In this document: one piece after another, positions 1 through 6,306 of the stretch
How the letters are laid out: the number at the start of each line of letters is the position of its first letter
Numbering within the stretch: the stretch's first letter is position 1
Assembly: GCA_035288405.1 (NCBI GenBank)
Contig: DATEAK010000366.1
Span: 1 to 11,940, forward strand
Source: JACPSX01 sp035288405 [NCBI: bacterium]
Lineage (GTDB): Bacteria; JACPSX01
Direction: 5' to 3'
Length of the DNA: 11,940 nucleotides
Position numbers and translations under genes: made by a program
The notes under the pieces: generated by a model
Database searches by the model: none
Seen by the model: the letters and a program-made list of their open reading frames with translations, nothing else
What the model was told of the DNA's origin: nothing

Positions 1-116
1 CACCGGGACTCCGCGTTACGGAGCACCTTGCTCTTTGGAGCTCGGACTTTCCTCCCCTCCCCCACGACGCGAGCCGTAGAGGAAGAGCGGCCATCCGTCC
101 TACTTTGGGCCCGCTC
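1..116 (-). ncRNA. rnpB: RNase P RNA, bacterial type A, 5' part (cut by window edge)
   Basis: Catalytic RNA of ribonuclease P, which removes 5' leaders from pre-tRNAs. On the minus strand, bases 53-44 carry the invariant segment GAGGAAAGTCC that starts conserved region I and the 5' strand of helix P4. It is followed by GAGCTCC and, at 22-9, by CTCCG-TAAC-GCGGAG, which matches the P8 hairpin (GGUAACGCC-type loop). Upstream, about 90-68, CTACGGC-TCGC-GTCGTGG forms a P3-like hairpin. The 5' end is placed near 116 (GAGCGGGCC) by analogy with P1/P2 and is approximate by several bases; the pairing 3' strand lies outside the window. The gene follows directly after the RNase HI catalytic domain on the same strand, and that reading frame continues through it. 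No clear own promoter was recognised upstream. Identification is firm; the exact 5' end is not. Confidence 0.93.
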
Positions 117-509
117 ATCAATCCCGAGATTGGCGAGCCGATCTGCGCGCCAGTTCTGCTCCCGGGGAATATGAGTAATTTTCACCTTGCTGAATTTTCC
201 CATTAGCTCCAACACCCGGCAGTGTAAGGGGACAAGTCCAGGGCTTTTCACTTTATATATCCCGAGGAGCTGCCGGACTAAGAGTTCGGAGTCAGAGTAC
301 AACTCCACATTTCGAGCCTTGAGTTCCAGGGCCGTGGTGAATCCCATAATGGCTCCTTGGTATTCAGCCACGTTATTTGTCGTTACTCCAAGGTAGCGGC
401 TGAGTTCTTGGATTACTTCCTCTTTCCCGTTGAGCATCACCACACCCGCACCTGCTTCCCCGGGATTGCCTCGAGCGGCTCCATCCGTATAGATCTTTAC
501 ACTCTCCAA
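1..509 (-). CDS. RNase HI-family protein (3' end open at window edge)
   Basis: Ribonuclease H fold protein, expected to cleave the RNA strand of RNA-DNA hybrids with two metal ions. From the TTG at 509, the motifs fall in the right order: TDGAARGNPG with Asp9, NNVAEY with Glu49, SDSELL with Asp73, HIPREQN with His113, and NWRADRLAN with Asp123. These are the DEDD residues plus the flexible-loop histidine. The domain is complete by about residue 131. The start is inferred: TTG lies 4 bases after the upstream stop with an AAGGGG-like ribosome site; an in-frame GTG further upstream is possible. No stop follows the domain; the frame stays open through rnpB to base 1 (169 codons seen). The tail after residue 131 is Arg/Ser-rich and may be only translated rnpB. 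The fold family is certain, start and end are not. I do not assign rnhA, because this short compact version is a separate RNase HI-family branch. Confidence 0.82.
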   Translation of the reverse strand, partial: MESVKIYTDGAARGNPGEAGAGVVMLNGKEEVIQELSRYLGVTTNNVAEYQGAIMGFTTALELKARNVELYSDSELLVRQLLGIYKVKSPGLVPLHCRVLELMGKFSKVKITHIPREQNWRADRLANLGIDERAQSRTDGRSSSTARVVGEGRKVRAPKSKVLRNAESR

Positions 510-513
510 TTTC

Positions 514-1272
514 TCAAACCCCTTTTTCTCTACTGGGAATCGCTTCTTCACGGCTTGCCATCGGCTCCTCGAGGCAATAGAGAAATCGGTTGCAGTGCGA
601 ACAACTGAAAATAGCCGCGCGGCTTTTGATTTCCACCACCAATTGGGGCCGAACCCGCAGGTGGCACCCCTGGCAGATTCCGTCCTTGACCGCAGTTACA
701 CCCAATCCCCCTCGTAAGGAAACCACACGCTCATAGCTCTGATAAAGCTTCCCATCCAAGCCTGAGATCAGGCGATCCCGTTGCCTGCGCCTGTCTGCGA
801 GCTCTTTCTCAAGCTCTTCGGCTTCCTGGAGAAGCTGGGCTTTCTTGCCCTCGAACTCTCTTTTCTGGCGGGTCACATCTTCCTCTTTGAGGCGCATCTG
901 AGCCCGCCTCTCCTCGGCTTTTTCCATGAGAGCGAGGACCTCTTCTTCGAAATTGAAGATCTTCCCTTTTAGAAACTCCACCTCAGTCATCACGGCGGCG
1001 TATTCTTTGTTGGTTTTCACCTCCGCCGATTTTTGTTGAATCTTGTTCAGATTATTACGTATCTCCTCGATATCCAGTTCCCTGCGACGTCGCTCTTTTT
1101 CGATCTGCTCGCTTTGCTGCTTTAAAGCTTCAAGGCCCTTGATACTCTCCTGTAAACCCAGTCCGGCCGCTTCGACTTCCTTCGGCACCTGGGCCTTCTT
1201 CGCTTCCAAGTCCCGGATCCGCAAATCCAGCTCCTGGAGCTCGATGAGAAGGCCCAGCTGATTGTTCTCCAC
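514..1272 (-). CDS. Coiled-coil protein with C-terminal C4 zinc ribbon
   Basis: A 252-residue protein of the family that includes Helicobacter HP0958/FlgZ and Chlamydia CT398: a long antiparallel coiled coil capped by a four-cysteine zinc ribbon, thought to bind nucleic acid or partner proteins. The first 180 or so residues are almost wholly charged heptad-like helix (IELQELDLRI, EKERRRRELDIEEIR), with the family signature VKTNKEYAAVMTEVE around 85-99. The zinc ribbon has CQGC at about 200-203 and CSHC at 224-227, with another Cys at 233. I chose the GTG at 1272 because GGAGGAGG lies 5 bases upstream; the ATG at 1284 overlaps that site and has no ribosome site of its own, and the longest frame would run into the tRNA 3' end. 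The gene sits between the CAU tRNA and the RNase HI gene. Exact function is unknown; a general RNA- or transcription-related role is only inferred from neighbours. Confidence 0.9.
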   Translation of the reverse strand: MENNQLGLLIELQELDLRIRDLEAKKAQVPKEVEAAGLGLQESIKGLEALKQQSEQIEKERRRRELDIEEIRNNLNKIQQKSAEVKTNKEYAAVMTEVEFLKGKIFNFEEEVLALMEKAEERRAQMRLKEEDVTRQKREFEGKKAQLLQEAEELEKELADRRRQRDRLISGLDGKLYQSYERVVSLRGGLGVTAVKDGICQGCHLRVRPQLVVEIKSRAAIFSCSHCNRFLYCLEEPMASREEAIPSREKGV

Positions 1273-1274
1273 AA

Positions 1275-1282
1275 CCTCCTCC
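1275..1282 (-). promoter_or_regulatory. Ribosome binding site deciding the zinc-ribbon gene start
   Basis: GGAGGAGG on the minus strand, ending 2 to 5 bases before the GTG at 1272 depending on register. Its first G is the last base of the ATG at 1284-1282, so that ATG cannot be the start this site serves. It is the only strong Shine-Dalgarno string between the tRNA and the coiled-coil reading frame. Confidence 0.65.
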
Positions 1283-1308
1283 ATTTTCGACAAACCCGAA
1301 AGTGAGTC

Positions 1309-1384
1309 TGGTGGGCCCACCTGGCTTCGAACCAGGGACCTACCGGTTATGAGCCGGTGGCTCTACCAGCTGAGCTATGGGCCC
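1309..1384 (-). tRNA. tRNA with CAU anticodon, CCA encoded (elongator Met or Ile2)
   Basis: A complete cloverleaf can be read on the minus strand: acceptor GGGCCCA paired with TGGGCCC, D arm GCTC/GAGC around an 8-base loop with GG, anticodon stem ACCGG/CCGGT around CTCATAA, variable loop AGGTC, T arm CCTGG/CCAGG around TTCGAAG, discriminator A and encoded CCA (76 bases in all). The anticodon is CAU. It is not an initiator: position 1 pairs with 72 and the anticodon stem lacks three G-C pairs. Elongator Met and the lysidine-modified Ile2 species (reading AUA) both have CAU. Here pairs 4-69 and 5-68 are C-G, as in E. coli Ile2, whereas E. coli elongator Met has U-A and A-U there. The gene lies 48 bases after rpoD with no visible terminator between, so it may be cut out of a longer transcript. 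Confidence 0.95.
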
Positions 1385-1432
1385 CATCCGGGCAATATTC
1401 ATGATACCTCTTCCGTAAGCAGGGGAAGGGGT

Positions 1433-3181
1433 CTAGCATTCCACAAAGCTTTTCAAAAGCTTGCTGCGACTTGGATGACGGAGCTTGCGCAGAGCTTTGG
1501 CTTCTATCTGTCGGATGCGCTCCCGAGTCACCTCAAAATCCTGTCCGACTTCTTCAAGGGTATGTTCGGTGCCGACACCGATCCCAAACCGCTTTCGAAG
1601 CACCCTTTCCTCACGATGGGTTAGGCTGCTCAAAACTTTCCTTGTCTGCTCTTTCAGATTAAGTTTGACCACGGCTTCTCCCGGAGAGACCGCCTTCTTA
1701 TCCTCGATGAAATCGCCCAGATGGCTGTCTTCTTCTTCTCCGATCGGTGTCTCCAGGGAGATGGGTTCCTTGGCGATCTTCAGCACCTTTCGAACTTTTT
1801 CCGCCGGGAGTTCCATGCGTTCTGCGATCTCCTCCGGAGTAGGCTCTCTACCCATTTCCTGAACAAGGATCCGGGAAGTCCGGACCAGTTTGTTGATAGT
1901 CTCGATCATATGCACGGGAATCCGGATTGTCCGGGCCTGATCGGCAATCGCCCGCGTGATCGCCTGGCGAATCCACCAGGTCGCATAGGTGCTGAACTTG
2001 TATCCCCGGCGATATTCGAACTTCTCCACGGCCTTCATCAGGCCGATGTTGCCTTCCTGGATCAGATCGAGGAATTGCAAACCTCGGTTTGTGTACTTCT
2101 TGGCGATGCTGACCACAAGCCTAAGGTTCGCCTCGGCCAACTCCCGCTTGGCCTTCCGATCTTTCTGCCGGCCCTGATAAATGGCGTTTAAAGAGCGCAC
2201 GAGATCATCCCGGGTCGCATAGGCTTCCGCCTCGATCCGACGAGCTTTTCGGCGCTCGTTCCTGATTCGCCGTTCATACTCCTGAACTACCTTTGGAGGT
2301 AGGGATTTCTTTCTCCCCCCACTTTTCCCGGCCTTGCCGTTGTCTTTCCCTTCCCCGGAATCTTCACTTGGAATTTTCCCGAGGATGATTTGACAGCGCC
2401 GGATCTCTTCCTCGGCTTGCTGGAGACGGTGCACAAAGCTCTCAATCTTCTGTACCGCGCGGTCCATCTGGGCCGGCTGCAGGCGCAGGTCTTTGATCCC
2501 TTTGGCAATCTTCTCTTTAATTTGGACCTCTTCGGCCAGCAATCGCTTTTCTTTTTCACCCCCGGAAGCTGCTTTCGATTTGGACTTCTCGACTCTTTCC
2601 CAGGCTTTATCCAGAGCAGCAATCTTGTCCAGGAGGCCTAAAACTCGCTGAACCTCCCGACGAAGTTTCTGGGAATTGTCCTGATCATCCTCAATGATGG
2701 CCACGTCGTTTACACTGATGAGATCCTTCTTCAGTTTCTCCCGCAGTGCCACCATCTCTTTACTCGTTACCCGGCTTTCCGTGATGGCTTTAATGGTCTC
2801 AATTTGCCCTTCTTCGATCCGCTTGGCGATTTCAATTTCCCCCTCCCGAGTAAGCAGGGGGATAGTCCCCATTTCCTTCAAGTACATCCGTACGGGGTCG
2901 TCGACCCTGCCGGAGACTTCATAAGTCAGCTCCCGCTCTTCCCCGACCATTCGCTCTGCCTTCTCTTCCGCGTGGCCCAGAGAAATCTCCCTGGCTCTCG
3001 TGTCGGGGCCCGCGAAGGCCAGTGATTCTCCCCCAAAAAGAGTGACGATGTCGCTGAGTTGGTCGGGAGAAACGACTTCAGAGAGGGAAGGCCCTTCTCG
3101 CCTGCCTGAGGATTCGTACTCCTTCTCCTGAACTCTTTCAGCAAGGACCTTCGCTTTTATCGATCTTCCATTCCTTCCCAT
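1433..3181 (-). CDS. rpoD: Primary sigma factor RpoD (sigma-70)
   Basis: Housekeeping sigma factor that directs RNA polymerase to -10/-35 promoters. From the ATG at 3181 it has 582 residues. Region 1.2 begins at [12 protein letters not shown] (about 94-105); a charged non-conserved region follows to about 346, with a Gly/Lys/Ser stretch near its end; region 2 runs about 347-425 and includes [17 protein letters not shown]; region 3 ends with [18 protein letters not shown] (about 477-494); region 4 has the helix-turn-helix [18 protein letters not shown] (about 550-567). Region 1.1 is weakly conserved. The start is a choice: a GTG at 3250 overlaps the dnaG stop (GTGA) and would add 23 unconserved residues, but lacks a nearby ribosome site; ATG 3181 has GGAGGG 11 bases upstream. 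It is the last protein of the rpsU-yqeY-dnaG-rpoD group. Confidence 0.96.
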   Translation of the reverse strand: MGRNGRSIKAKVLAERVQEKEYESSGRREGPSLSEVVSPDQLSDIVTLFGGESLAFAGPDTRAREISLGHAEEKAERMVGEERELTYEVSGRVDDPVRMYLKEMGTIPLLTREGEIEIAKRIEEGQIETIKAITESRVTSKEMVALREKLKKDLISVNDVAIIEDDQDNSQKLRREVQRVLGLLDKIAALDKAWERVEKSKSKAASGGEKEKRLLAEEVQIKEKIAKGIKDLRLQPAQMDRAVQKIESFVHRLQQAEEEIRRCQIILGKIPSEDSGEGKDNGKAGKSGGRKKSLPPKVVQEYERRIRNERRKARRIEAEAYATRDDLVRSLNAIYQGRQKDRKAKRELAEANLRLVVSIAKKYTNRGLQFLDLIQEGNIGLMKAVEKFEYRRGYKFSTYATWWIRQAITRAIADQARTIRIPVHMIETINKLVRTSRILVQEMGREPTPEEIAERMELPAEKVRKVLKIAKEPISLETPIGEEEDSHLGDFIEDKKAVSPGEAVVKLNLKEQTRKVLSSLTHREERVLRKRFGIGVGTEHTLEEVGQDFEVTRERIRQIEAKALRKLRHPSRSKLLKSFVEC

Positions 3182-3191
3182 CTCTTCTTTT

Positions 3192-3197
3192 CCCTCC
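3192..3197 (-). promoter_or_regulatory. Candidate ribosome binding site for rpoD (internal start)
   Basis: GGAGGG on the minus strand, 10 to 11 bases before ATG 3181. The spacing is on the long side, but no comparable site precedes the alternative GTG at 3250, which could instead be reached by coupling to the overlapping dnaG stop. Confidence 0.45.
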
Positions 3198-3246
3198 ACA
3201 AGCAGTGGCTTTCTAGAGACTGGTCCCCCGGCATGGTGGGTCTTAC

Positions 3247-5073
3247 TCACGGTACCAGATTTCTTTGTTCCTTCAAGACTTGAGATTTTCTTTCCGATAA
3301 TACTCTCAGCTCTTCTTGCCGATCACCCTGTTGCGCTTCCTGAATTCTACGCTGGATCCGGAATAGCTCCTCTTCAACCTTTCTTTCTCTAAGTGTGCGC
3401 AAGCAGTCGGTGATCAAAGCTTCTGTGTCATCACACTCGAAACGCTGCAAAGTAAGTTTGCTGGCCAGGTGTCGCTGTTCCTCGGTCTGTAGACTTTCCA
3501 GGAGACCAGCGATCCCTTTCTCCGTGCCACTCTCGCCGGCATTCAAGAGAGATTCCGCAATGGCTCCCAAATCCCGGTCCCTGAAATCATCCGGTGTCAA
3601 GTGCCCCCGCAACCTCCCGATGATCTTAGGGTCACAAAGCATCACCTGTACGAGCCACCTCTCCGCCAATTCTTCTTTCTGCGGCAGATGAGACCGATCC
3701 CTTGCCTCCCATCGGTTTTGGACATCGATACTGGCTCTTTCGGTTTCCCGGCGGCTTCCCGGCAAGCCCCCTTCCTTCTTCCTGGATTTTTCCAGATGCG
3801 CGGTTAAAACTTCCGGACGAAATCGCAATGTGTCCGCCAAGCAGCGCACATACTCATCACGCTCTCCATCGTTTGCTACCCGTGTCAGGTAGGGAAGAAG
3901 CCGCTCCAGGCAATGCCAGCGCTCCGACGCAGAAAGCCTCAAGGCACCTCGTGTCTCATGGTCTATGAGATATTCCAGAAACGGCTTGGCCCGGTCCAGG
4001 AGAATCTTTAGCCCCTCAGCTCTCTCGGATTGCAAAAAACTGTCCGGATCCGTACCGGCCGGCAGCACTGCAACCTTCACTCCTAGTCCGGCTTCCAGCA
4101 ACAACTCGTAACCCCTTTGGGCGGCCGTTTCCCCAGCCAGATCCCCGTCAAAGAGGAGAACAACGGTGCGTACAAAGCGCGCCAGCAGGCGGCACTGACT
4201 CCGCGTTAACGCGGTCCCCAACCCGGCCGCGACTCCTTCAATACCGGCCTGCACCATAGTGATAAGATCAAAATAACCTTCCACCAGAATAGCTCTCGAT
4301 TCCCGGCGGAACCAAGGCTTGGCTTGATAGAGACCGTAAAGGTTCTCTCCTTTGCTGTAGACGGGCGTTTCGGGGGAGTTCAGGTATTTTGCCTCACTGT
4401 CCCCAGCGAGAATTCGCCCGCCAAAACCGATCACCCGCCCCTCCAGATTGTGAAGAGGGAAGATGACGCGGTCGCGGAACCGATCATAGTATCCGGTCCC
4501 TTGCTCCCTTAACTTGACAAGGCCAGCCTGCTCAAGAAACCGTGGGTCGTACCCCTTTTGTGTGAATGCTCTGAGGAGCGTGTCCCAACCCGAAGGTGCA
4601 TAACCGAGACGGAACCGATTTAAAGCCTCGTTGCTGATTCGGCGTTCGTCCAGATATCGTCGGGCACGTTCTGCCTGAGGGGATTGGAGGCAGGTCTGAA
4701 AGAATTGACACGCTTCTTCGTTTAATGCCAGCAGTCGCTCCCGCAAGCGTTGGCCAGGGTCAGAAGCCGTTGCTCTCTGGGGTATAGTGACACTAACCCT
4801 CTGGGCTAAGATCCGGACTGCCTCAGGGAAAGAACAATTCTCGTGTTTCATTAAAAAGTGGAAGGCATTGCCCCCCATACCGCAGCCAAAGCAATGGAAA
4901 ATCTGGAGTTCAGGATTCACCATAAAGGAGGGCGTCTTTTCTGAGTGAAAAGGGCAAAGACCCTTTAGATTCTTACCGCTACGAGACAGAGGGACGTACT
5001 CGGAGATAAGTTCGGCGATGTCCACTCTGTCACGAATTTCGTCGATGAGTTGCGCGGGAATATGGCCAGCCAC
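3247..5073 (-). CDS. dnaG: DNA primase DnaG
   Basis: Makes the RNA primers for replication at the fork together with DnaB. The 608 residues match the usual length. The N-terminal CHC2 zinc-binding domain shows Cys40, His43, Cys61 and Cys64 in CPFH and CFGC. The catalytic core has [20 protein letters not shown] (about 201-220) and [20 protein letters not shown] (229-248). The TOPRIM domain follows with Glu265 in EGYFDL and Asp309/Asp311 in FDGDLAG. The last 150 or so residues are the helical DnaB-interaction part and are, as usual, less conserved. The start is a GTG with GGGGAGGGG four bases upstream. The stop overlaps a possible rpoD GTG start. Unlike its tightly packed neighbours, dnaG is preceded by 462 gene-free bases containing strong inverted repeats, which may control how much primase and sigma factor are made relative to S21. 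Confidence 0.98.
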   Translation of the reverse strand: MAGHIPAQLIDEIRDRVDIAELISEYVPLSRSGKNLKGLCPFHSEKTPSFMVNPELQIFHCFGCGMGGNAFHFLMKHENCSFPEAVRILAQRVSVTIPQRATASDPGQRLRERLLALNEEACQFFQTCLQSPQAERARRYLDERRISNEALNRFRLGYAPSGWDTLLRAFTQKGYDPRFLEQAGLVKLREQGTGYYDRFRDRVIFPLHNLEGRVIGFGGRILAGDSEAKYLNSPETPVYSKGENLYGLYQAKPWFRRESRAILVEGYFDLITMVQAGIEGVAAGLGTALTRSQCRLLARFVRTVVLLFDGDLAGETAAQRGYELLLEAGLGVKVAVLPAGTDPDSFLQSERAEGLKILLDRAKPFLEYLIDHETRGALRLSASERWHCLERLLPYLTRVANDGERDEYVRCLADTLRFRPEVLTAHLEKSRKKEGGLPGSRRETERASIDVQNRWEARDRSHLPQKEELAERWLVQVMLCDPKIIGRLRGHLTPDDFRDRDLGAIAESLLNAGESGTEKGIAGLLESLQTEEQRHLASKLTLQRFECDDTEALITDCLRTLRERKVEEELFRIQRRIQEAQQGDRQEELRVLSERKSQVLKEQRNLVP

Positions 5074-5128
5074 TTCCCCTCCCCGTGGTTGCAGAGGGAT
5101 TCTAGAAACGTTTTCTTCTCAAGTTCGT

Positions 5129-5207
5129 CGGAGGACTATCACCTCCGCGTTCTCCGTTTACCAAAACCGCTAAGGCTTACAAAGTAGCGGTTGAGAACCA
5201 CCGGAGG
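5129..5207 (-). promoter_or_regulatory. Structured RNA leader candidate upstream of dnaG
   Basis: In minus-strand order the segments are CCTCCG (5207-5202), GTTCTC (5198-5193), AACCGCTA (5192-5185), TAGCGGTT (5172-5165), GAGAAC (5154-5149), CGGAGG (5147-5142) and CCTCCG (5134-5129). The first six fold into one nested stem of 8, 6 and 6 perfect pairs with a 12-base loop, a 10-base bulge and a 1x3 internal loop. The CGGAGG segment can instead pair with the final CCTCCG across a 7-base loop, so the two folds exclude each other. The string GGAGGTGAT inside it is complementary to the usual 3' end of 16S rRNA. It lies about 55-135 bases before the dnaG start. Pairings are read directly; a regulatory role, and which strand is transcribed, are inferred. 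Confidence 0.55.
5165..5192. repeat. 8-base perfect inverted repeat, AACCGCTA / TAGCGGTT
   Basis: Perfect 8-base arms at 5165-5172 and 5185-5192 around a 12-base centre. On the minus strand it is followed by TTGG (four T in all at the junction), too short for a normal intrinsic terminator. It forms the inner hairpin of the larger nested structure around it. Confidence 0.75.
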
Positions 5208-5454
5208 AGAAATTGTCTGTTCCCGTAAAATGGCTTGTCTATCCCCAATCCGGAAAACGGACACGAACTCCGCTCTTTGAGTCTGGGTCAACGTTCATAC
5301 ATCACATTCGCATTAGAAAATGAGGTATTAAGCGAAACGAGACCGGAAATTGTTAGGAAAAGAACCCGGGACAGGACTCTAGACAAAGAACACCCCCCGG
5401 AGCCCCCTTCCTTGAGAGATCTTCCCGAAACGAACTTTTCCCTGATCTTTTTCT

Positions 5455-5498
5455 AGACCCTCCTGGGTCTGTTCGGCCTCTTTCGTACCGAATAGACC
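5455..5498. repeat. Three-segment overlapping inverted repeats 3' of yqeY
   Basis: On the plus strand AGACCC (5455-5460) faces GGGTCT (5465-5470) over TCCT. The same GGTCT begins a longer arm, GGTCTGTTCGG (5466-5476), which faces CCGAATAGACC (5488-5498) over 11 bases with one mismatch: G-U if the plus strand is RNA, A-C if the minus strand is. The two hairpins share 5466-5470 and cannot coexist. No T-run follows on the minus strand, so this is not a normal terminator for rpsU-yqeY; it may be an mRNA 3' stabiliser, a processing site or a regulatory fold. Confidence 0.6.
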
Positions 5499-5535
5499 GG
5501 GAGAAGAGCAATCAACAGCCGGATAATTCAGTTCC

Positions 5536-5991
5536 TCACCCCCCTGAAGGGGTTAATAGTTCAACCACCCAGCGATTTAGAGTCCCTCCATCCAACTGTC
5601 CCCGAAGTCCGGGCATGAGTACCTTCATTACCTTTCCCACATCCTTGGGGGAAGTCGCATCCACCTGCACAATCGCCTGGCGAATTTTTTCCTTGGCTTC
5701 ATTCTCTGTAATAGGGGGAGGCAAAAAACCTTGCAGGATTTGAATCTCTTCGGACTCCTTTGCCTCCAAATCCGGGCGGTGTCCCTGCTTATAAAATTCG
5801 ATGGACTCCCGACGCTGCTTGATAGAGGAAACTATCGTATCGACAAATTCAGCATCACTCAGGGGGCTACCTTTTTCAATGGCCTGGTTCTGGGCTGCAG
5901 CTAACACCATTCGAATAGCCGAAGAAGCTCTCTTGTTCCCGGTTTTGAGAGCATGTTTGAGCTCTTCCCTAAGCCGGTCGCCGAGACCCAT
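5536..5991 (-). CDS. yqeY: YqeY/GatB-related protein
   Basis: Member of the YqeY family, about 150 residues, related to the C-terminal tRNA-binding tail domain of the GatB amidotransferase subunit. Its cellular role is not settled. The 151 residues begin GLGDRLREELKHALKTGN and show the family hallmarks: RMVLAAAQNQAIEKG (about 27-41), a middle YKQGHRPDL, the strongly conserved EEIQILQGFLPPPITENE (about 80-97), and DVGKVMKVLMPGLRGQLDGGTLN near the end. Two ATG codons stand side by side (5994 and 5991); I prefer 5991 because GGGGG is then 5 bases away instead of 2. The gene follows the rpsU stop by about 13 bases, the usual order in rpsU-dnaG-rpoD operons of many bacteria. The last codons and the stop form a small CCCC-TTCA-GGGG hairpin that seems incidental. 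Confidence 0.94.
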   Translation of the reverse strand: MGLGDRLREELKHALKTGNKRASSAIRMVLAAAQNQAIEKGSPLSDAEFVDTIVSSIKQRRESIEFYKQGHRPDLEAKESEEIQILQGFLPPPITENEAKEKIRQAIVQVDATSPKDVGKVMKVLMPGLRGQLDGGTLNRWVVELLTPSGG

Positions 5992-6004
5992 CATATCCCC
6001 CCGG

Positions 6005-6202
6005 CTATGTTGTACCGCGAGAAGCCGCTCGGGCCGCTTTTTTGCGAGCAGCCACTAGCTTCCTTTTCTTCCTGACACTCGGCTTCTCGTAATGCTCTCT
6101 CTTGCGAACCTCCGACAGTACCCCTGCCTTTTCGCACTGCTTCTTGAAGCGCTTCAGGGCACTCTCAAAAGGTTCGTTTTCCTTGATCCGGATTCCCGGC
6201 AT
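6005..6202 (-). CDS. rpsU: 30S ribosomal protein S21
   Basis: Small basic protein of the 30S subunit, located at the platform near the anti-Shine-Dalgarno end of 16S rRNA and needed for efficient initiation on native mRNAs. At 65 residues it has normal length. The family pattern is clear: [21 protein letters not shown] (about 12-32), then [14 protein letters not shown] (about 35-48), and a Lys/Arg/Ala-rich tail. Start is ATG 6202 with GGGGGAGAG about 5 bases upstream; another ATG four bases earlier is out of frame. It is the first gene after a strong promoter (6307-6335) with a leader of about 100 bases, and heads the rpsU-yqeY-dnaG-rpoD transcription unit. Confidence 0.98.
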   Translation of the reverse strand: MPGIRIKENEPFESALKRFKKQCEKAGVLSEVRKREHYEKPSVRKKRKLVAARKKAARAASRGTT

Positions 6203-6250
6203 ACATCTCTCCCCCTTTCCCCAAATCAGAAGACTTTGTGGTTAGGTTTA

Positions 6251-6267
6251 GGAATGCTTTGCACTCC
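6251..6267 (-). promoter_or_regulatory. Short hairpin in the rpsU leader
   Basis: In minus-strand RNA, GGAGUGC (6267-6261) pairs with GCAUUCC (6257-6251) over an AAA loop, seven pairs including one G-U. TTAGG (6295-6291) upstream could add an outer pairing with CCTAA (6246-6242). S21 leaders can be sites of autogenous control, but I do not recognise a known motif, so function is open. Confidence 0.4.
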
Positions 6268-6306
6268 GCTTAAGGGGACAATAACCCGACCCTAATACAA
6301 ACAAGC

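Larger units (their letters stand above)
5074..5535. other. Long gene-free gap between yqeY and dnaG
   Basis: No convincing gene was found here on either strand. A plus-strand TTG-initiated frame (5235-5456) and a minus-strand frame without a start codon (about 5379-5552) look random. The gap holds two clusters of inverted repeats, listed separately. I looked for a minus-strand promoter for dnaG and found only weak partial matches (TTGACC near 5297, TAGAAT near 5105) without a good partner, so I do not call one. No T-tract follows any of the hairpins, so no intrinsic terminator is called either. Confidence 0.7.

Noticed and set aside
1385-1432. Terminator or separate promoter between rpoD and the tRNA
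   Set aside because: A CTTCC/GGAAG stem lacks a following T-run, and a TATCAT -10-like string has no -35 at the right spacing.
1721-2191. 156-codon plus-strand frame opposite rpoD
   Set aside because: Lies opposite the most conserved sigma regions 2-4; no family features and no ribosome site.
5090-5310. Sigma-70 promoter directly before dnaG
   Set aside because: TTGACC (5302-5297 area) and TAGAAT (near 5105) each lack a partner hexamer at 16-18 bases.
5235-5456. 73-codon plus-strand frame in the yqeY-dnaG gap
   Set aside because: TTG start without a ribosome site at proper distance, no recognisable domain, and it runs into the inverted repeats at its 3' side; composition looks random.
5455-5470. 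Intrinsic terminator for rpsU-yqeY
   Set aside because: The hairpin AGACCC/GGGTCT is good but is followed on the minus strand by AGAAAAAG, not a T-tract; on the plus strand the T-run precedes rather than follows it.
5379-5552. Minus-strand frame overlapping the yqeY end, with a plausibly charged stretch (KEAEQTQEGLEKDQGK)
   Set aside because: It has no ATG, GTG or TTG start after its upstream stop and no family resemblance, so it cannot be supported as a gene or a remnant.
5539-5553. CCCC-TGAA-GGGG hairpin at the yqeY 3' end
   Set aside because: Only four pairs, overlaps the last codons, and has no adjacent T-tract on the transcribed strand.
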